A stretch of 64,000 nt of DNA from a bacterium (GCA_028277985.1 JANQFG010000058.1:1-64000); one strand, 5' to 3'; counted from the first letter of the stretch, positions 42,580 through 52,934 are shown. Notes: a model not told the origin generated them from the letters alone. A program made the numbers and translations.

Positions 42580-42643
42580 TCGTTCGGCCAAGACCGGGGA
42601 AGAACAACCACGAGGAGCATCAGGAAGTTGTGGGGCCCATTCG

Positions 42644-43480
42644 ATGAAGATACTTGGTATCAGCGCGAGTTGCCGGAAGTGGGGGAACACGGATATCCTT
42701 GTACATCATGCTCTGAAGGGGGCATCCTCCGAAGGCGCGGAGATCCGTTTTCTTCGTCTGACGGATTTGGACATCCGTCAATGCACGGGATGCTTCAGCT
42801 GTCTGGCGAAAGAGGTCGATTGCGTCCAGCCTGACCAGTTTCCCGAGGTGCTTGCAGCCATGCGTTGGGCGGACGGGGTGGTTCTTGGGTCACCCGTTTA
42901 TACGCTTTGCGCGGCCGGGTCGGTTCAGAAGATGATTCCCCGGTTCTTCCGGCCCAACTACACAGGTGAGTTCGAAGGGAAACCCGGGCTGGCCCTGGTT
43001 GCCACGGGAGGAAAAGGTTTTGACGGACTTGCCCGGCCTCAGGTTTCGCTGTTCTTCCTTTTTGCGGGGATGCCGGTGATCGACCAGATTGTGGGCTACG
43101 GCCAGGGCCCCGGAGAGGTCTTCTATCACGAAGAGGCTTGCCAGGCGGCCCTGAGGGGCGGAGAAGCCATGGCAAGGGGAGAAACCGAATTCCAAGGGGA
43201 ACCCGGGATCTGCCCGAGCTGCCACTTCAACCTGGTGGAGACCCGACAGGACGGCGGAGCCCATTGTGTGCTTTGTGATCTACCCGGACGGTGGGTGAGC
43301 AGCGCTGAGGCAACGCGCTTCGAGCCCGATCCAGATGAAGAGTCCAGATTTTCCCCGGGATGGATGCGCCAGCACTTCGAAAGGGACGTATTGACCTCGC
43401 TAGAACGATTTCGGGCCAGGGCCAAAGACATAAGGGAGAGGGTGAAGAGGTTGCAGGAATCCGGCACATACCAGCCGTAA
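42644..43480 (+). CDS. Flavodoxin-fold NAD(P)H:FMN reductase with zinc-ribbon tail
   Basis: Of 278 residues, the first ~180 are a flavodoxin-like NADPH-dependent FMN reductase domain: MKILGISASCRKWGNTDIL (phosphate loop), CTGCFSC near residue 48-54 as in iron-sulfur flavoproteins, and VVLGSPVYTLCAAGSVQKM. Residues about 185-220 hold CPSC and CVLC, a likely zinc ribbon. It is a candidate electron donor for the OYE twins, which lack their own FAD domain (inference). Confidence 0.82.
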   Translation: MKILGISASCRKWGNTDILVHHALKGASSEGAEIRFLRLTDLDIRQCTGCFSCLAKEVDCVQPDQFPEVLAAMRWADGVVLGSPVYTLCAAGSVQKMIPRFFRPNYTGEFEGKPGLALVATGGKGFDGLARPQVSLFFLFAGMPVIDQIVGYGQGPGEVFYHEEACQAALRGGEAMARGETEFQGEPGICPSCHFNLVETRQDGGAHCVLCDLPGRWVSSAEATRFEPDPDEESRFSPGWMRQHFERDVLTSLERFRARAKDIRERVKRLQESGTYQP

Positions 43481-43499
43481 TTGAAAAAGGAGGTGCAGA

Positions 43500-44432
43500 A
43501 TGAAGATCTATGATGTCCATGCTCATATCTTCATGGACAAGATGATTCCCGATGCGTACGAGATCGGGATGGCAAGGACGATGAAGCTGGTTCTGAAGAA
43601 CAAACACAACATGGATATGACGGAAGAAGAGGCCCGAAACAACCTCATCAAGGGCATGTACGACCCGGGTGGAGAGAGGCTCCTGGAAACGATGGACAAG
43701 GCGGGCATAACCAAATCGGTTATCTTCGGCGCGGACTTCGGCCCTGAACTCGGGGATGCCGAGATTCATCCCTACGAGGTGAACAAGATCTATGCGGAGA
43801 TTGCCAAGAAGCATCCTGACAAGCTCATTGCCCTCGCGGCTATCGACCCCCGCCGCCCCGGGGCCATGAAACACTGCGAACAGTGCATCGAGGAATGGGG
43901 CATGAAGGGGCTCAAAATGCACCCGGCGGCAGGGTTCTACCCGACCGACGAGATCCTTTACCCCTTCTACGAAAAATGTGCGGACTGGAACGTGCCGATC
44001 GTATACCACACAGGGGGGCAGCCGGCGGCACCCGTCAAGCTGGATACGCAGCGGCCGCACTTCATCGCCGAGGCAGCCACGCGCTTTCCGGATACGAAGA
44101 TGATCATGGCCCACGCTGGTATGGATCTGTGGAACGAGGCGGTCATGTACGGAAAGCTCATACCGAATGTCTACTTTGACCTGTCCTACCATCAGTTCTC
44201 GTACGTGGGTTGGGGGGCCCAGAAATTCTACGAGTGGGTCCGGCTGTTGATCGATGAGTGCGGTGTGAGGAAGATCATGTGGGCCACCGACACGCCTCTA
44301 CCCTCTGCTGTGCTGCCGGCGGAGGAATATGTGAAAGTCTTTACGGAGAGAGACACGAGTGTCCCCTTCACCGAAGAGGAAATCGAGATCATGATGGGAG
44401 GAGCCGCAGAAGAGGTCTTCGACCTGACGTAG
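43500..44432 (+). CDS. Amidohydrolase-2 (ACMSD-like) family metal-dependent hydrolase/decarboxylase
   Basis: A 310-residue TIM barrel with the metal ligands of the ACMSD group: VHAHIF near the N-terminus, VYHTGGQP, IMAHAGM and MWATDTPLPS with the catalytic Asp. Members either decarboxylate (e.g. hydroxybenzoates, ACMS) or hydrolyse C-C/C-O bonds of lactones and cyclic diketones. In this operon a ring-cleaving hydrolase or a decarboxylase is possible. GGAGG stands 6 bases before the ATG, 19 bases after the previous stop. Confidence 0.88.
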   Translation: MKIYDVHAHIFMDKMIPDAYEIGMARTMKLVLKNKHNMDMTEEEARNNLIKGMYDPGGERLLETMDKAGITKSVIFGADFGPELGDAEIHPYEVNKIYAEIAKKHPDKLIALAAIDPRRPGAMKHCEQCIEEWGMKGLKMHPAAGFYPTDEILYPFYEKCADWNVPIVYHTGGQPAAPVKLDTQRPHFIAEAATRFPDTKMIMAHAGMDLWNEAVMYGKLIPNVYFDLSYHQFSYVGWGAQKFYEWVRLLIDECGVRKIMWATDTPLPSAVLPAEEYVKVFTERDTSVPFTEEEIEIMMGGAAEEVFDLT

Positions 44433-44499
44433 CAGGTTGAATCGATCTATAGGAATCAAATCCTGCGCCTCGGCGAAGTGATCGCAGACGGGGGAGTGC

Positions 44500-47451
44500 G
44501 TGAAACTCTCTGTCATACTCTATGGCCTGTATCAACTCCTGAACCGCACAGCAAGAAAGCACCCCCTCTTCCGGGAACGTCTCAAGGAAGAGGATCTCAC
44601 CGCACAGATCAAGGTGAGGGATGATTCCGAAGGAAGGTATTTCACCTTCCTTGGCGGAAAGGTCACGTCGAAAAGGGGAATTCATCCCAGCCCGGATGTA
44701 TGTATGTCCTTTCTGGACGCTGAACTGGCCGTGAAGCTCCTTCTTCCGACCAGAAAGCAGCAGGACATGATCCACGCCATGAAGAACTTCCTGATCGAAT
44801 TGGAAGGGCCCGATGACCTGGCCTCGTGGTTCGTGGAGACCTTGGCTCTCATGATGCAAGCCGGCATGGATTACGGGGTGGATGCCGGGGACGGGGTCAG
44901 GAGATACGTCAACAACACGAACGGTGGGCCTGTCTTCGTCTATGTGAAGGACGACAAGATCCTGCGCATCACGCCCATAGACTTCGATGAGAGCGATGCG
45001 GGGCCCTACACGATCGAGGCCAGGGGAAGAAGGTTTACGCCTCCGCGAAAGACAACGATCAACCCCTATTCGTTGGCCATGAAGTCGCTGGTCTATTCCC
45101 CGGACAGGCTCCTTTACCCGATGAAACGGGTGGATTTCGACCCGAAGGGTGAACGAAATTGCAGGAACCGCGGCATTTCGGGCTACGAGCGGATCACCTG
45201 GGACGAAGCCCTGGATATCGTTGCGAGTGAAATCAAACGAATGAAGCAGGACCATGGCCCGGGTGCAATTATGAGCAGCACGGGCTCCCACCACACGTGG
45301 GGAGCGATCGGCTACTGGTTGAGCACCCACCGTCGATTCATGAACACCATCGGTTACACGCCGGTCGTCCAGAACCCGGACAGTTGGGAGGGATGGTACT
45401 GGGGCGCTGTGCATCATTGGGGATACACCATGCGCCTAGGGGGCCTGGAAGGATACGGTCTGGTTGAAGACTGCCTCAAGGAATGCGAGATGATCGTGTT
45501 CTGGTCGAGCGACCCGGAGGCAACCAGCGGTGTCTATGGGGCCTTCGAGGGTACGGTGCGGCGCCAATGGGCAAAAGAGCTTGGGATCAAGATGGTACAC
45601 GTCGATCCCTTCTACAATCACACGGCCGCCCTGATGGGTGGAAAGTGGTTTGCCCCGAGACCTGCCACGAGCCATGCAATGGCCATGGCGATTGCCTATG
45701 TCTGGTTAACCGAGGATCTGTACGACAAGGAGTACGTTGCAGCCCGGACCAAAGGCTTCGATGAGTGGAAGGATTACATCCTGGGCAGGGAGGACGGTAT
45801 TCCCAAGACCCCGGAGTGGCAGGAACAGGAGACCACGATCCCGGCGAAGAACGTGAGGGCTCTGGCCAGAGAATGGGCATCGAAGAAAACATACCTTGCT
45901 GTCGGAGGTGCGGGGAATACGGTTGGCGGGGCCTGCCGATCCGCAACCGGAATCGAATGGGCACGCACGATGGTCTGTCTAATGGCCATGCAGGGTTTGG
46001 GCAAGCCCGGGATCAACATGGGCAACCTGCAGATGGGGGCGCCTCTTGATCATGACTTCTTCTTCCCGGGTTACGGTGAAGGCGGAATGTCCGGTGACCT
46101 GGAAGGCACGGCGATGGCCGTGAACATGTATCAGCGGATGCCACAGCTGCCGACCATGAACACGACGGCACAGAAGATCCCCAGACTGCGGATTCCTGAG
46201 GCGATCCTTGATGGCCACTGTTATGGCTATCCCATGGACCCGAGGTCGATCGAGGGCCAGTTCGAAAGGTACGACTATCCCCAGGCGGGCTATTCAAGAG
46301 TTCGGATGTATTACAAATACGGCGGTTCGTTTATCGGTACCCAGGCTGAGACGAACCGTTATGTAAAAGCCTATCGGACCGACAACCTCGAGTTTGTGGT
46401 GAACCAGTCGATCTGGTTCGAGGGGGAAGCGAAGTTTGCGGATATTATTTTGCCCGCATGTACGAATTTCGAGCGGTGGGACATCGGTGAATGGGCCAGC
46501 TCCGGCGGAGTCGTTCAGCACTCCTTCAGTCAGCTCAACCATCGAGTCATTGCCCTGCAACACAAGTGCATCGAGCCGTTGGGAGAATCAAGATCCGATT
46601 ATGATATCTTCCTCGCCTTGTCGAAGAGGCTGGGGATGAGTTCACCCTTCTCGGAGGGCATGACACAGTTGGATTGGGTGAAGAGGCTCTTTGACGCAAC
46701 AGACTTGCCAAGTGTCACTACGTGGAAGAAATTCTTAAAGAAGGGCTACTACGTAGTCCCGCCCGTGCCTGAAAAGCTCAAACCTCCCGTCAGTATGCGT
46801 TGGTTCGCAGAGGGCAGGAAGAAGGACGTCCCGGAGGCTGCGCCCCTGCCTCCTGATTATACGGAGGAGTTCGGGAAAGGCCTTCAGACGCAATCCGGGA
46901 AGATCGAGTTCGTTTCTTCCAGTCTCAAGCGGTTCGATCCCGATGACCCGGAGAGGCCGGTCATGCCCAAGTACATCCCTTCGTGGGAAGGTCACCACAC
47001 GACGGATCTGCTTGAAAAATACCCCCTGCATCTCGTTACACCACATCCCAAATTCAGCTTTCACACCATGGGAGACGGCAAAGACAGCTTTGTGAACGAT
47101 GTGAAGGACCACCGGGTCTTGATCGACGGATACTACTACTGGATCGTGAGGATCAACACCAGGGATGCGGAGGAGAGGCAGATCAGGTCGGACGATCTGG
47201 TCAAGGTGTTCAATGACCGGGGAGCCGTGGTCTGTGCCGCTCAAGTCACCGAGCGAGTTCCTCCCGGTACGGCCCATTCCTACGAATCGTCGGCCAATTA
47301 CGACCCACTCGGTGAGCCCGGCTACTCGGCAGATCGGGGAGGCTGCATGAACCTGCTGACTCCGAGCCGATTCATCATCAAGAAGTCGCACGCGGCAGCA
47401 TTCAATTCGTGCCTGGTTCAGGTCGTCAAATGGAATGGTGGAGAGAGCTGA
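44500..47451 (+). CDS. Transhydroxylase-like molybdopterin oxidoreductase with N-terminal SCP2-like domain
   Basis: GTG start after GGGGGA; 983 residues. From residue ~131 on it matches the large subunit of pyrogallol-phloroglucinol transhydroxylase ([55 protein letters not shown]). As in that enzyme there is no N-terminal Fe-S Cys motif. By offset the known active-site residues are kept: H144 as H264, D174 as D294, Mo ligand S175 as S295, Y404 as Y525. Residues 1-125 are extra and read like an SCP2 sterol-carrier domain ([40 protein letters not shown]). It forms an enzyme with the next gene's product, 1 base downstream. Confidence 0.9.
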   Translation: MKLSVILYGLYQLLNRTARKHPLFRERLKEEDLTAQIKVRDDSEGRYFTFLGGKVTSKRGIHPSPDVCMSFLDAELAVKLLLPTRKQQDMIHAMKNFLIELEGPDDLASWFVETLALMMQAGMDYGVDAGDGVRRYVNNTNGGPVFVYVKDDKILRITPIDFDESDAGPYTIEARGRRFTPPRKTTINPYSLAMKSLVYSPDRLLYPMKRVDFDPKGERNCRNRGISGYERITWDEALDIVASEIKRMKQDHGPGAIMSSTGSHHTWGAIGYWLSTHRRFMNTIGYTPVVQNPDSWEGWYWGAVHHWGYTMRLGGLEGYGLVEDCLKECEMIVFWSSDPEATSGVYGAFEGTVRRQWAKELGIKMVHVDPFYNHTAALMGGKWFAPRPATSHAMAMAIAYVWLTEDLYDKEYVAARTKGFDEWKDYILGREDGIPKTPEWQEQETTIPAKNVRALAREWASKKTYLAVGGAGNTVGGACRSATGIEWARTMVCLMAMQGLGKPGINMGNLQMGAPLDHDFFFPGYGEGGMSGDLEGTAMAVNMYQRMPQLPTMNTTAQKIPRLRIPEAILDGHCYGYPMDPRSIEGQFERYDYPQAGYSRVRMYYKYGGSFIGTQAETNRYVKAYRTDNLEFVVNQSIWFEGEAKFADIILPACTNFERWDIGEWASSGGVVQHSFSQLNHRVIALQHKCIEPLGESRSDYDIFLALSKRLGMSSPFSEGMTQLDWVKRLFDATDLPSVTTWKKFLKKGYYVVPPVPEKLKPPVSMRWFAEGRKKDVPEAAPLPPDYTEEFGKGLQTQSGKIEFVSSSLKRFDPDDPERPVMPKYIPSWEGHHTTDLLEKYPLHLVTPHPKFSFHTMGDGKDSFVNDVKDHRVLIDGYYYWIVRINTRDAEERQIRSDDLVKVFNDRGAVVCAAQVTERVPPGTAHSYESSANYDPLGEPGYSADRGGCMNLLTPSRFIIKKSHAAAFNSCLVQVVKWNGGES

Positions 47452-47452
47452 C

Positions 47453-48319
47453 ATGCGCAAATGGAACCTCATCATCGACATAGCGAGGTGTGAGGACTGC
47501 AACAACTGTTTCCTCTCCTGTAAAGATGAGTTCGTTGACAACGACTTTCTTCCCTACTCCGTGAGTCAGTCCAAGCACGGGCACAGATGGATGAACATCA
47601 TGCGCAAAGAGAGGGGGCAATGTCCGGTGATCGATGTTGCCTACCGGCCCACCCCGTGCATGCACTGCGATGAGCCGAGCTGTATGAAGGAAGCGAAGGT
47701 CGGTGGCGTATACAAGCGCGATGACGGTATTACGATGATCGATCCGGAAGAAGCCAAGGGACAGCAGGAACTCGTGGATGCCTGTCCCTACGGTGCGATT
47801 TGGTGGAACGAAGAGAAGAATGTGTCGCAGAAGTGCACCTTTTGTGCTCATCTGCTGGATGGAGGGTGGAAAGAGCCCAGATGTGTTCAGGCATGCCCGA
47901 CCGGGGCTCTGAAGGTGATGCGTGCGAATGAAAACGAGATACACGGAATCATTGATTCGGAGGGCCTGGAAGTCCTGAGTCCCGAATTCCAGACAAGTCC
48001 GCGCGTATACTACAAGAACCTCTACCGATTCGACCGGTGTTTCATAGCGGGCAGTGTGGCGATCGAGTTGGATGGAAGGGAGGAGTGCGCCGAGGGTGCC
48101 CGGGTTGCCCTGCTCAAAGACTCCAAGACCATCGACGAGCAGATGACCGACAACTATGGGGATTTCAAGTTCGACAAACTCGAGGAGGACAGCGGTTCGT
48201 ACAGGCTCGAGATCACATGGGCAGCCTATGAGAAGAAAACCCTAGAACTGGACCTCAAGAGAAGTATCTACGCTGGGACTCTTCTTCTGCGCTCATCCGA
48301 CAAGGTGCCGTGTCCATAG
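47453..48319 (+). CDS. Transhydroxylase-like Fe-S small subunit with transthyretin-like domain
   Basis: 288 residues from ATG 47453. Cys motifs for 4Fe-4S clusters: CEDCNNCFLSC, CMHCDEPSC, CPYGA, CTFCAHLLD and CVQACPTGA. YRPTPCMHC, QKCTFCAHLLD and PRVYYKNLYRF match the transhydroxylase small subunit closely. Residues ~200-288 are a beta-sandwich (IAGSVAIELDGREECAEGA, DNYGDFKFDKL) like the C-terminal barrel of that subunit. No twin-arginine signal is present on either subunit, so the enzyme is cytoplasmic. It is the last gene of the operon. Confidence 0.92.
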   Translation: MRKWNLIIDIARCEDCNNCFLSCKDEFVDNDFLPYSVSQSKHGHRWMNIMRKERGQCPVIDVAYRPTPCMHCDEPSCMKEAKVGGVYKRDDGITMIDPEEAKGQQELVDACPYGAIWWNEEKNVSQKCTFCAHLLDGGWKEPRCVQACPTGALKVMRANENEIHGIIDSEGLEVLSPEFQTSPRVYYKNLYRFDRCFIAGSVAIELDGREECAEGARVALLKDSKTIDEQMTDNYGDFKFDKLEEDSGSYRLEITWAAYEKKTLELDLKRSIYAGTLLLRSSDKVPCP

Positions 48320-48324
48320 CTTGC

Positions 48325-48380
48325 AGACTCCTGGCGGGGCAGTCCAGTCCCCCCTTGGTGAAGAGCTCGGCCAGGAGTCT
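48325..48380 (+). terminator. Hairpin at the end of the large operon
   Basis: AGACTCCTGGC (48325-48335) and GCCAGGAGTCT (48370-48380) are exact 11-base complements, 6 bases after the last stop codon. The loop contains GGGG and CCCC runs that can pair further inside. A T-rich TGCTTCTTAC follows. It is probably the operon terminator, although the T-tract is short. Confidence 0.6.
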
Positions 48381-48763
48381 TGCTTCTTACATTCGGGTTC
48401 GACCGCACTTCGTTCTGAATAACAAAGATGACTGAGAAACGACCGGACCTGATCCACTTCAGATAACTCTGAGTCGGGCGTGTATTGGGTTGGTCTTCCA
48501 GCGTTCATGTCTGTGTCTGTTACATTCGAAAGGAAAGGGCAGATCCCGAACTGAGATAGCTCTTATCTACACGTACTCTGCTGCCCGCACAGATTGCAGC
48601 GATCTCGTTTCGACACATGAAAACGACGCAAGATGCCGCTGTTGACCAACGACCTTGACTCGAGAAGAACGGTCGAGATGCGAAAATGACTCCGGTGATA
48701 GACGAAAAGCGATGAACGGCCGATTTGGCTTATCTTACTTGTTGTCATCCCGGCTTTTCGTCT
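48381..48763. other. Gene-free convergent gap with an 11-bp inverted repeat
   Basis: No coding frame is convincing here. AGACGAAAAGC (48700-48710) and its complement (48753-48763) form 11-base arms around a 42-base loop; the right arm overlaps the stop of the minus-strand hydrolase gene. It may terminate that transcript. Confidence 0.5.
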
Positions 48764-50556
48764 CAAGCTTGACTCGGCCAGTCGAAGAGCGAAAAGAAGG
48801 ACTGGGCCTTCTCCTCGTTTCCGGTCATGTCGCCTTTCCTGAAGCCCTTCTCCAACGACTGCATCCCGATATAGAAGAGACGGAAAGTGCGGCTGTTCAT
48901 GCAAAGGTCGGCCGACTCGTCGGCCGTGCTTGACCGGACCTCTGCAACCCCGCCGCGCTGTTCGATGATGAAGCGCTCGTCTGTGTCCGTGATCGCCAGG
49001 GTCAGCCGACCCTTCTGCTTCACCGCCTTCTCTACGTTCAGACGGAAGGGCAGGTTCTTGACCAGGGAGGCGACCGGCACGATCGAGACGGCCTCGAGCG
49101 TGAACCGGGCCTTCATCGGAATTTCGATCCGTCCTTCCAGCGATGCCGCATGCTGCAAGTAGAAATGGCGGTGCGAACCAGCAATGGTGCGAGCTGCCAG
49201 CACGCGGAGTGCGGACGCCTTGAGGTCTTTCGCCTTCTGGTTCTGGGGCTGTACACGGATCAGGTGGGTCGCCGCACGCGCTACCCAGACATAATCTCCC
49301 CTGTCATAGGCTTCCTTGAGCCTCTGAAAATACGGTTCCGGGCCGCCCGCCAGAGCGATCATGTTCGAGTCGGCCACCTCGGGTGAGAGCAGGGGCATCT
49401 CGGCCACATCCCCATAGTGACCGACCAGATAGCTGTATATGCCGCGGATTTGGGTCTGAAAATCGTTGTACCATTGGCCCAGGGCCCAGTAATTCGCCAG
49501 GTGGGGCGGCATGCTCAGCTTCTCCGCAATCTCTTCCGGTCTGAGTCCCTGGTTGATCAGGCGGACCGTCTGGTGGTAGAGGAACGCGACCGCATCCCGG
49601 AAATGGATGAGAACCTCCTGGGCCATGGGGCCGGAGAAGGCGGGCCCGTGGCTGGATATCACGTGCTCGGGCCCGAGGGAACGCATGAGATCCATGGAAT
49701 TCAAGTAACCCTGCGGATCGCGTACCCGCTGACCTCGAGCCGTGTAGATGGGCGGAAGGGTGGGCACCAGAGCGTCTCCTGCAAGAACGGTCTTCTTCTC
49801 TGGCCACCAAAGGAGGATGTTGTCCGGCGTTTCGCTGGGCGAATGAATCAGCTCGAATTCGATTCCGGAAATGTTGAGTGCCAGTCTGTCCCGAAAGGTG
49901 CAGTTCGGGTAGATCACGTGACGTTTATGGCCCTTTGCCGACCCGATGCGCGGAAACTGGATCCCCAGCAGACCGGAGCAGAGCGGGCCTTCACCGACCT
50001 CACAGCTCTCGTCCAGGTACATGCCGAACTGCATGGCCAGTCCCCAGTCGGTACGGGGAGCCAGAGCCGACACTCGTTCGTTCAGGTATTTGACCGTGGA
50101 TTCATGGGCGATGATCTGTACATCCTTTTCCGCGGCCTCCACCCAGGCCTTGCACCCGAAGACGTGATCAAAATGGTAGTGGGAATAGATGATCGCCTTG
50201 ATCGGCTTGGTTGTATGCTCTCGAAAAGCGGCCAGCATCGCCTTGCCGTGCTCGTAGCTGTCCCCCATGTCGAAGATCACGATCCCGTCTTCACCTTCCA
50301 GCATAATTGCGTTGCCCTGCCCGTACCCACGGGCCAGGAAGACCCCTTCCGTGACCTTGTTGACCTGGGGCTTGTTCATTCCCAGGAAAAGCTGCGTGAA
50401 CACCTCCTTGATCTTCGGGTTCGTAACGATAACGGATCTGTATTCCGGCTTGGGCTCGAAGTCGGCTTGAACACTGCCAAGGGGGATAAGAAACGATACA
50501 GTCGCCACAATGATGATTCGATTTGCCAGAGCTGAGAGCAATCGGTGTTTGGCCAT
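48763..50556 (-). CDS. Exported alkylsulfatase-type metallo-beta-lactamase-fold hydrolase
   Basis: 597 residues, signal peptide 1-31 ending VQA. The metal motif H126-x-H128-x-D130-H131 (SHYHFDH), then HSPSETPDNILLWWPEKK, LAGDALVPTLPPIYT and SSHGPAFSG match SdsA1/BDS1 alkylsulfatases: MBL domain, dimerisation domain (about 385-470) and a C-terminal SCP2-like domain. These cleave alkyl sulfate esters in the periplasm. AGGAG precedes the ATG. It is the last gene of the minus operon that starts at 54383. A related lipoprotein is at 61891. Confidence 0.87.
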   Translation of the reverse strand: MAKHRLLSALANRIIIVATVSFLIPLGSVQADFEPKPEYRSVIVTNPKIKEVFTQLFLGMNKPQVNKVTEGVFLARGYGQGNAIMLEGEDGIVIFDMGDSYEHGKAMLAAFREHTTKPIKAIIYSHYHFDHVFGCKAWVEAAEKDVQIIAHESTVKYLNERVSALAPRTDWGLAMQFGMYLDESCEVGEGPLCSGLLGIQFPRIGSAKGHKRHVIYPNCTFRDRLALNISGIEFELIHSPSETPDNILLWWPEKKTVLAGDALVPTLPPIYTARGQRVRDPQGYLNSMDLMRSLGPEHVISSHGPAFSGPMAQEVLIHFRDAVAFLYHQTVRLINQGLRPEEIAEKLSMPPHLANYWALGQWYNDFQTQIRGIYSYLVGHYGDVAEMPLLSPEVADSNMIALAGGPEPYFQRLKEAYDRGDYVWVARAATHLIRVQPQNQKAKDLKASALRVLAARTIAGSHRHFYLQHAASLEGRIEIPMKARFTLEAVSIVPVASLVKNLPFRLNVEKAVKQKGRLTLAITDTDERFIIEQRGGVAEVRSSTADESADLCMNSRTFRLFYIGMQSLEKGFRKGDMTGNEEKAQSFFSLFDWPSQA

Positions 50557-50586
50557 TCTCTTACTCCTGCGATCATCTTCAAGGAT

Positions 50587-51249
50587 TCAAGGGGTTCCCT
50601 TCGCCTTGTGAAGATCCTGAAACATGGTGGAGATGTCCTTCGGCAGGACCGCTATTTCCTTGCCGGTGCACAGCGCCTGGTAGTAGACGGTTGCCACCTT
50701 CTCGAGGAGTTCCGCGTTCCTTACCGCGTTTTCAAGTGTGTCGCCCAGGCAGAGCGCTCCGTGATTCTGGAGTACGTACGCGTTCATCATGTTGCCCACG
50801 ACCGCTTCCACGTTGGTTACGAGCTCCGGGGAGCCGGACAGGCTGTAGGGCACGACCTCGATCGGATCGCCCAGGTACAGGGTCACTTCGTCAAAAAGAG
50901 GTGGGATGGGTAGATTGAGAACGGAGAGCACGCTCACATAGTGCTGATGCGTGTGAAGCACGGCCCCCACGTCCGGCCGTTTCCGGTAGGCGCACAGATG
51001 CATGCTGGATTCGATGCTTGGCTTGAGGTTCCCCTCCACGAGGTTCATATCGAAGTCGAGGATACAGATGTCCTCAGGCTTCATGTTCTCGTAGGCCTGC
51101 CCGCTCGGGGTGACGGCCACCCGTTCTTCCTGACCGATGCGGACCGAGACGTTCCCGGCGGTACCGCGTTCCGAGCCGAAGAACCCTTTGGCCTGTAATT
51201 CCTGAGCGACTCGAATCACCGACTTTCTCGCTTCCAGTACCTTGTCCAT
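50587..51249 (-). CDS. Class II aldolase/adducin-family protein (fuculose-phosphate aldolase-like)
   Basis: 220 residues with the phosphate-binding GTAGNVSVR, zinc ligands HTHQH (about residues 99-103) and LQNHGALCLGDTLENA with the third His, as in FucA, RhaD and AraD. These cleave or epimerise sugar phosphates. The neighbouring FGGY kinase would supply the phosphorylated substrate. AGGAGG precedes the ATG. It lies 29 bases from the kinase stop. Confidence 0.9.
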   Translation of the reverse strand: MDKVLEARKSVIRVAQELQAKGFFGSERGTAGNVSVRIGQEERVAVTPSGQAYENMKPEDICILDFDMNLVEGNLKPSIESSMHLCAYRKRPDVGAVLHTHQHYVSVLSVLNLPIPPLFDEVTLYLGDPIEVVPYSLSGSPELVTNVEAVVGNMMNAYVLQNHGALCLGDTLENAVRNAELLEKVATVYYQALCTGKEIAVLPKDISTMFQDLHKAKGTP

Positions 51250-51278
51250 CCTTCGGTCCTCCTAATCGGGTCGGTGGA

Positions 51279-52886
51279 TCATGTTGGTGCGTTGAGTTTG
51301 CGAAAAAGCTTCTTGTTGCCTTCGTACAGGGATCGGAACACATCGAAGTGCCGGTCGTAGATGCTCTTGTACTCCTCGCGGGGCTCGTATCGGCCGGATA
51401 CCCGAATGAAGTCCGCTGCTGTTCTGAAGTCCGGAATGATCCCCAGACCGACGCCGCAGACCACGGCAGCACCGAGGGTGCCCACGTCCTGCGCATTTTC
51501 TACGGTTTCTATCCGCCGGCCCGTCACGTCCGCCATGATCTGGCACCAGACTTCGGATTTAGCCCCGCCTCCGACGAGCCGGACCTTCTCCTGCCTCGGG
51601 ATCCTCCGTTCGATCGCTTCGAGCATCCAGCGTTTGTGAAGGGCCACGCCTTCCAGGACAGCACGGATGAGCATCCGCTTCCCCGTATTCAGGCCGAGAT
51701 TGAAGAACATCCCCCGGGCATGCGTGTCTTCCCGGGGGGAGCGGTTGCCGTGGAGCCAGGGGGTGAAGATCACGCCGCCTGCCCCGGGCGGGGTTTCGCT
51801 GACAGCCTGATTGAGCAGTTCGTACAACTCGAGCTGCTCAGCTTCGCGGTCCTCTGTCGCCTGATCCTTTAGGTAGATGCCGATCTCGTCCATGGCCAGA
51901 TGGTCGCGGACCCATTTTAGACAGGCCCCTGAGGTTTCCATCTCGGCCACGTAGTTGTACAGGCCAGGGATGGCACCGAGGATCGAGGCGATGAAGTTCC
52001 CTACATCCACCTTCCGTTTGTCCAGGTTTGCGACGACCCAGCCCGAGGTGCCGATGTACATGTGGGTGTCGTAGCGGCGGACACAGCCCGCGCCGATCGA
52101 AGTGAGGGTCGTGTCCCCGCCGCCGCCGAAGACGGGGATCCCGGCGACCAGGCCGAGCTGATCCGCAGGCTCCCGGGTCAAGGGGCCGACGATGTCGGTG
52201 GCCTTCACGACCGGGGGCAGGTGTTCGAGGTTCACGCCGAACCTTCTGCATAGCCCCTCGTGCCAGCCCAGCTTCCCCGGGCGGGTGTCGTACACAAAGG
52301 TCAGATGTGCGGAGTCCAGGGTCTGGCCATGTCTTCCCGTACAGCGGAAGACCAGGATGTCCTTCACGTCCAGCCACTTGTCGGCCAGGGCGAAGAGTTC
52401 CGGCCGGTTGTCCTTTACCCAATGGTACTTCCAGAGAGGGTCTTTGGGCGTGCCTGCCAACCCCCCGGCGATATGGAGAGCGTAGAGCGCCTTGCGGGCG
52501 TTGAAGGGACCGATTCGGATCAGCCCGCCGTACAGGGCCCGCTCGATCTGTCGGGTCGATCGGCTGTCCATGTAGATCATCGGGTTGTGCAGAGGATTTC
52601 CTTCCCGATCTACGAGAACCGACCCCTGCATCTGAGAACAGAAGGCCATTCCCGCGATACGATCCGGAGGAACGCCTGTCCGGTCGAGGAGCATCCGTGT
52701 GGACTTGCAGACAGCATCCCACCAATCGTCGACTTTCTGCTCCACCCCGCCGTCAGGCGTCATGTAAAGCGGATACTCCTCCAGACATGCGTCCACTTGT
52801 TCCAGGGTGTCGCCGATCCGGTAGAGGCAGGTCTTGCATCCCGTGGTCCCCACATCGAAGGTGAGGACCAGCGCGGGCTTTTTCAT
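51279..52886 (-). CDS. FGGY-family carbohydrate kinase (xylulokinase-like)
   Basis: 535 residues from ATG 52886 (AAGGAG 8 bases upstream; GTG 52889 is the alternative). N-terminal LTFDVGTTGCKTCLYRIGD phosphate loop; MAFCSQMQGSVLVDREGNP; catalytic Asp in GGGGDTTLTSIGAG; C-terminal RLVGGGAKSEVWCQIMADV (FGGY C domain). It phosphorylates a sugar or polyol for the class II aldolase downstream; specificity is unknown. Confidence 0.92.
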   Translation of the reverse strand: MKKPALVLTFDVGTTGCKTCLYRIGDTLEQVDACLEEYPLYMTPDGGVEQKVDDWWDAVCKSTRMLLDRTGVPPDRIAGMAFCSQMQGSVLVDREGNPLHNPMIYMDSRSTRQIERALYGGLIRIGPFNARKALYALHIAGGLAGTPKDPLWKYHWVKDNRPELFALADKWLDVKDILVFRCTGRHGQTLDSAHLTFVYDTRPGKLGWHEGLCRRFGVNLEHLPPVVKATDIVGPLTREPADQLGLVAGIPVFGGGGDTTLTSIGAGCVRRYDTHMYIGTSGWVVANLDKRKVDVGNFIASILGAIPGLYNYVAEMETSGACLKWVRDHLAMDEIGIYLKDQATEDREAEQLELYELLNQAVSETPPGAGGVIFTPWLHGNRSPREDTHARGMFFNLGLNTGKRMLIRAVLEGVALHKRWMLEAIERRIPRQEKVRLVGGGAKSEVWCQIMADVTGRRIETVENAQDVGTLGAAVVCGVGLGIIPDFRTAADFIRVSGRYEPREEYKSIYDRHFDVFRSLYEGNKKLFRKLNAPT

Positions 52887-52934
52887 CACCGCGGCTCCTT
52901 CCCTTTCGGACAGCAGCGCCGAACCCCTGTCCGC

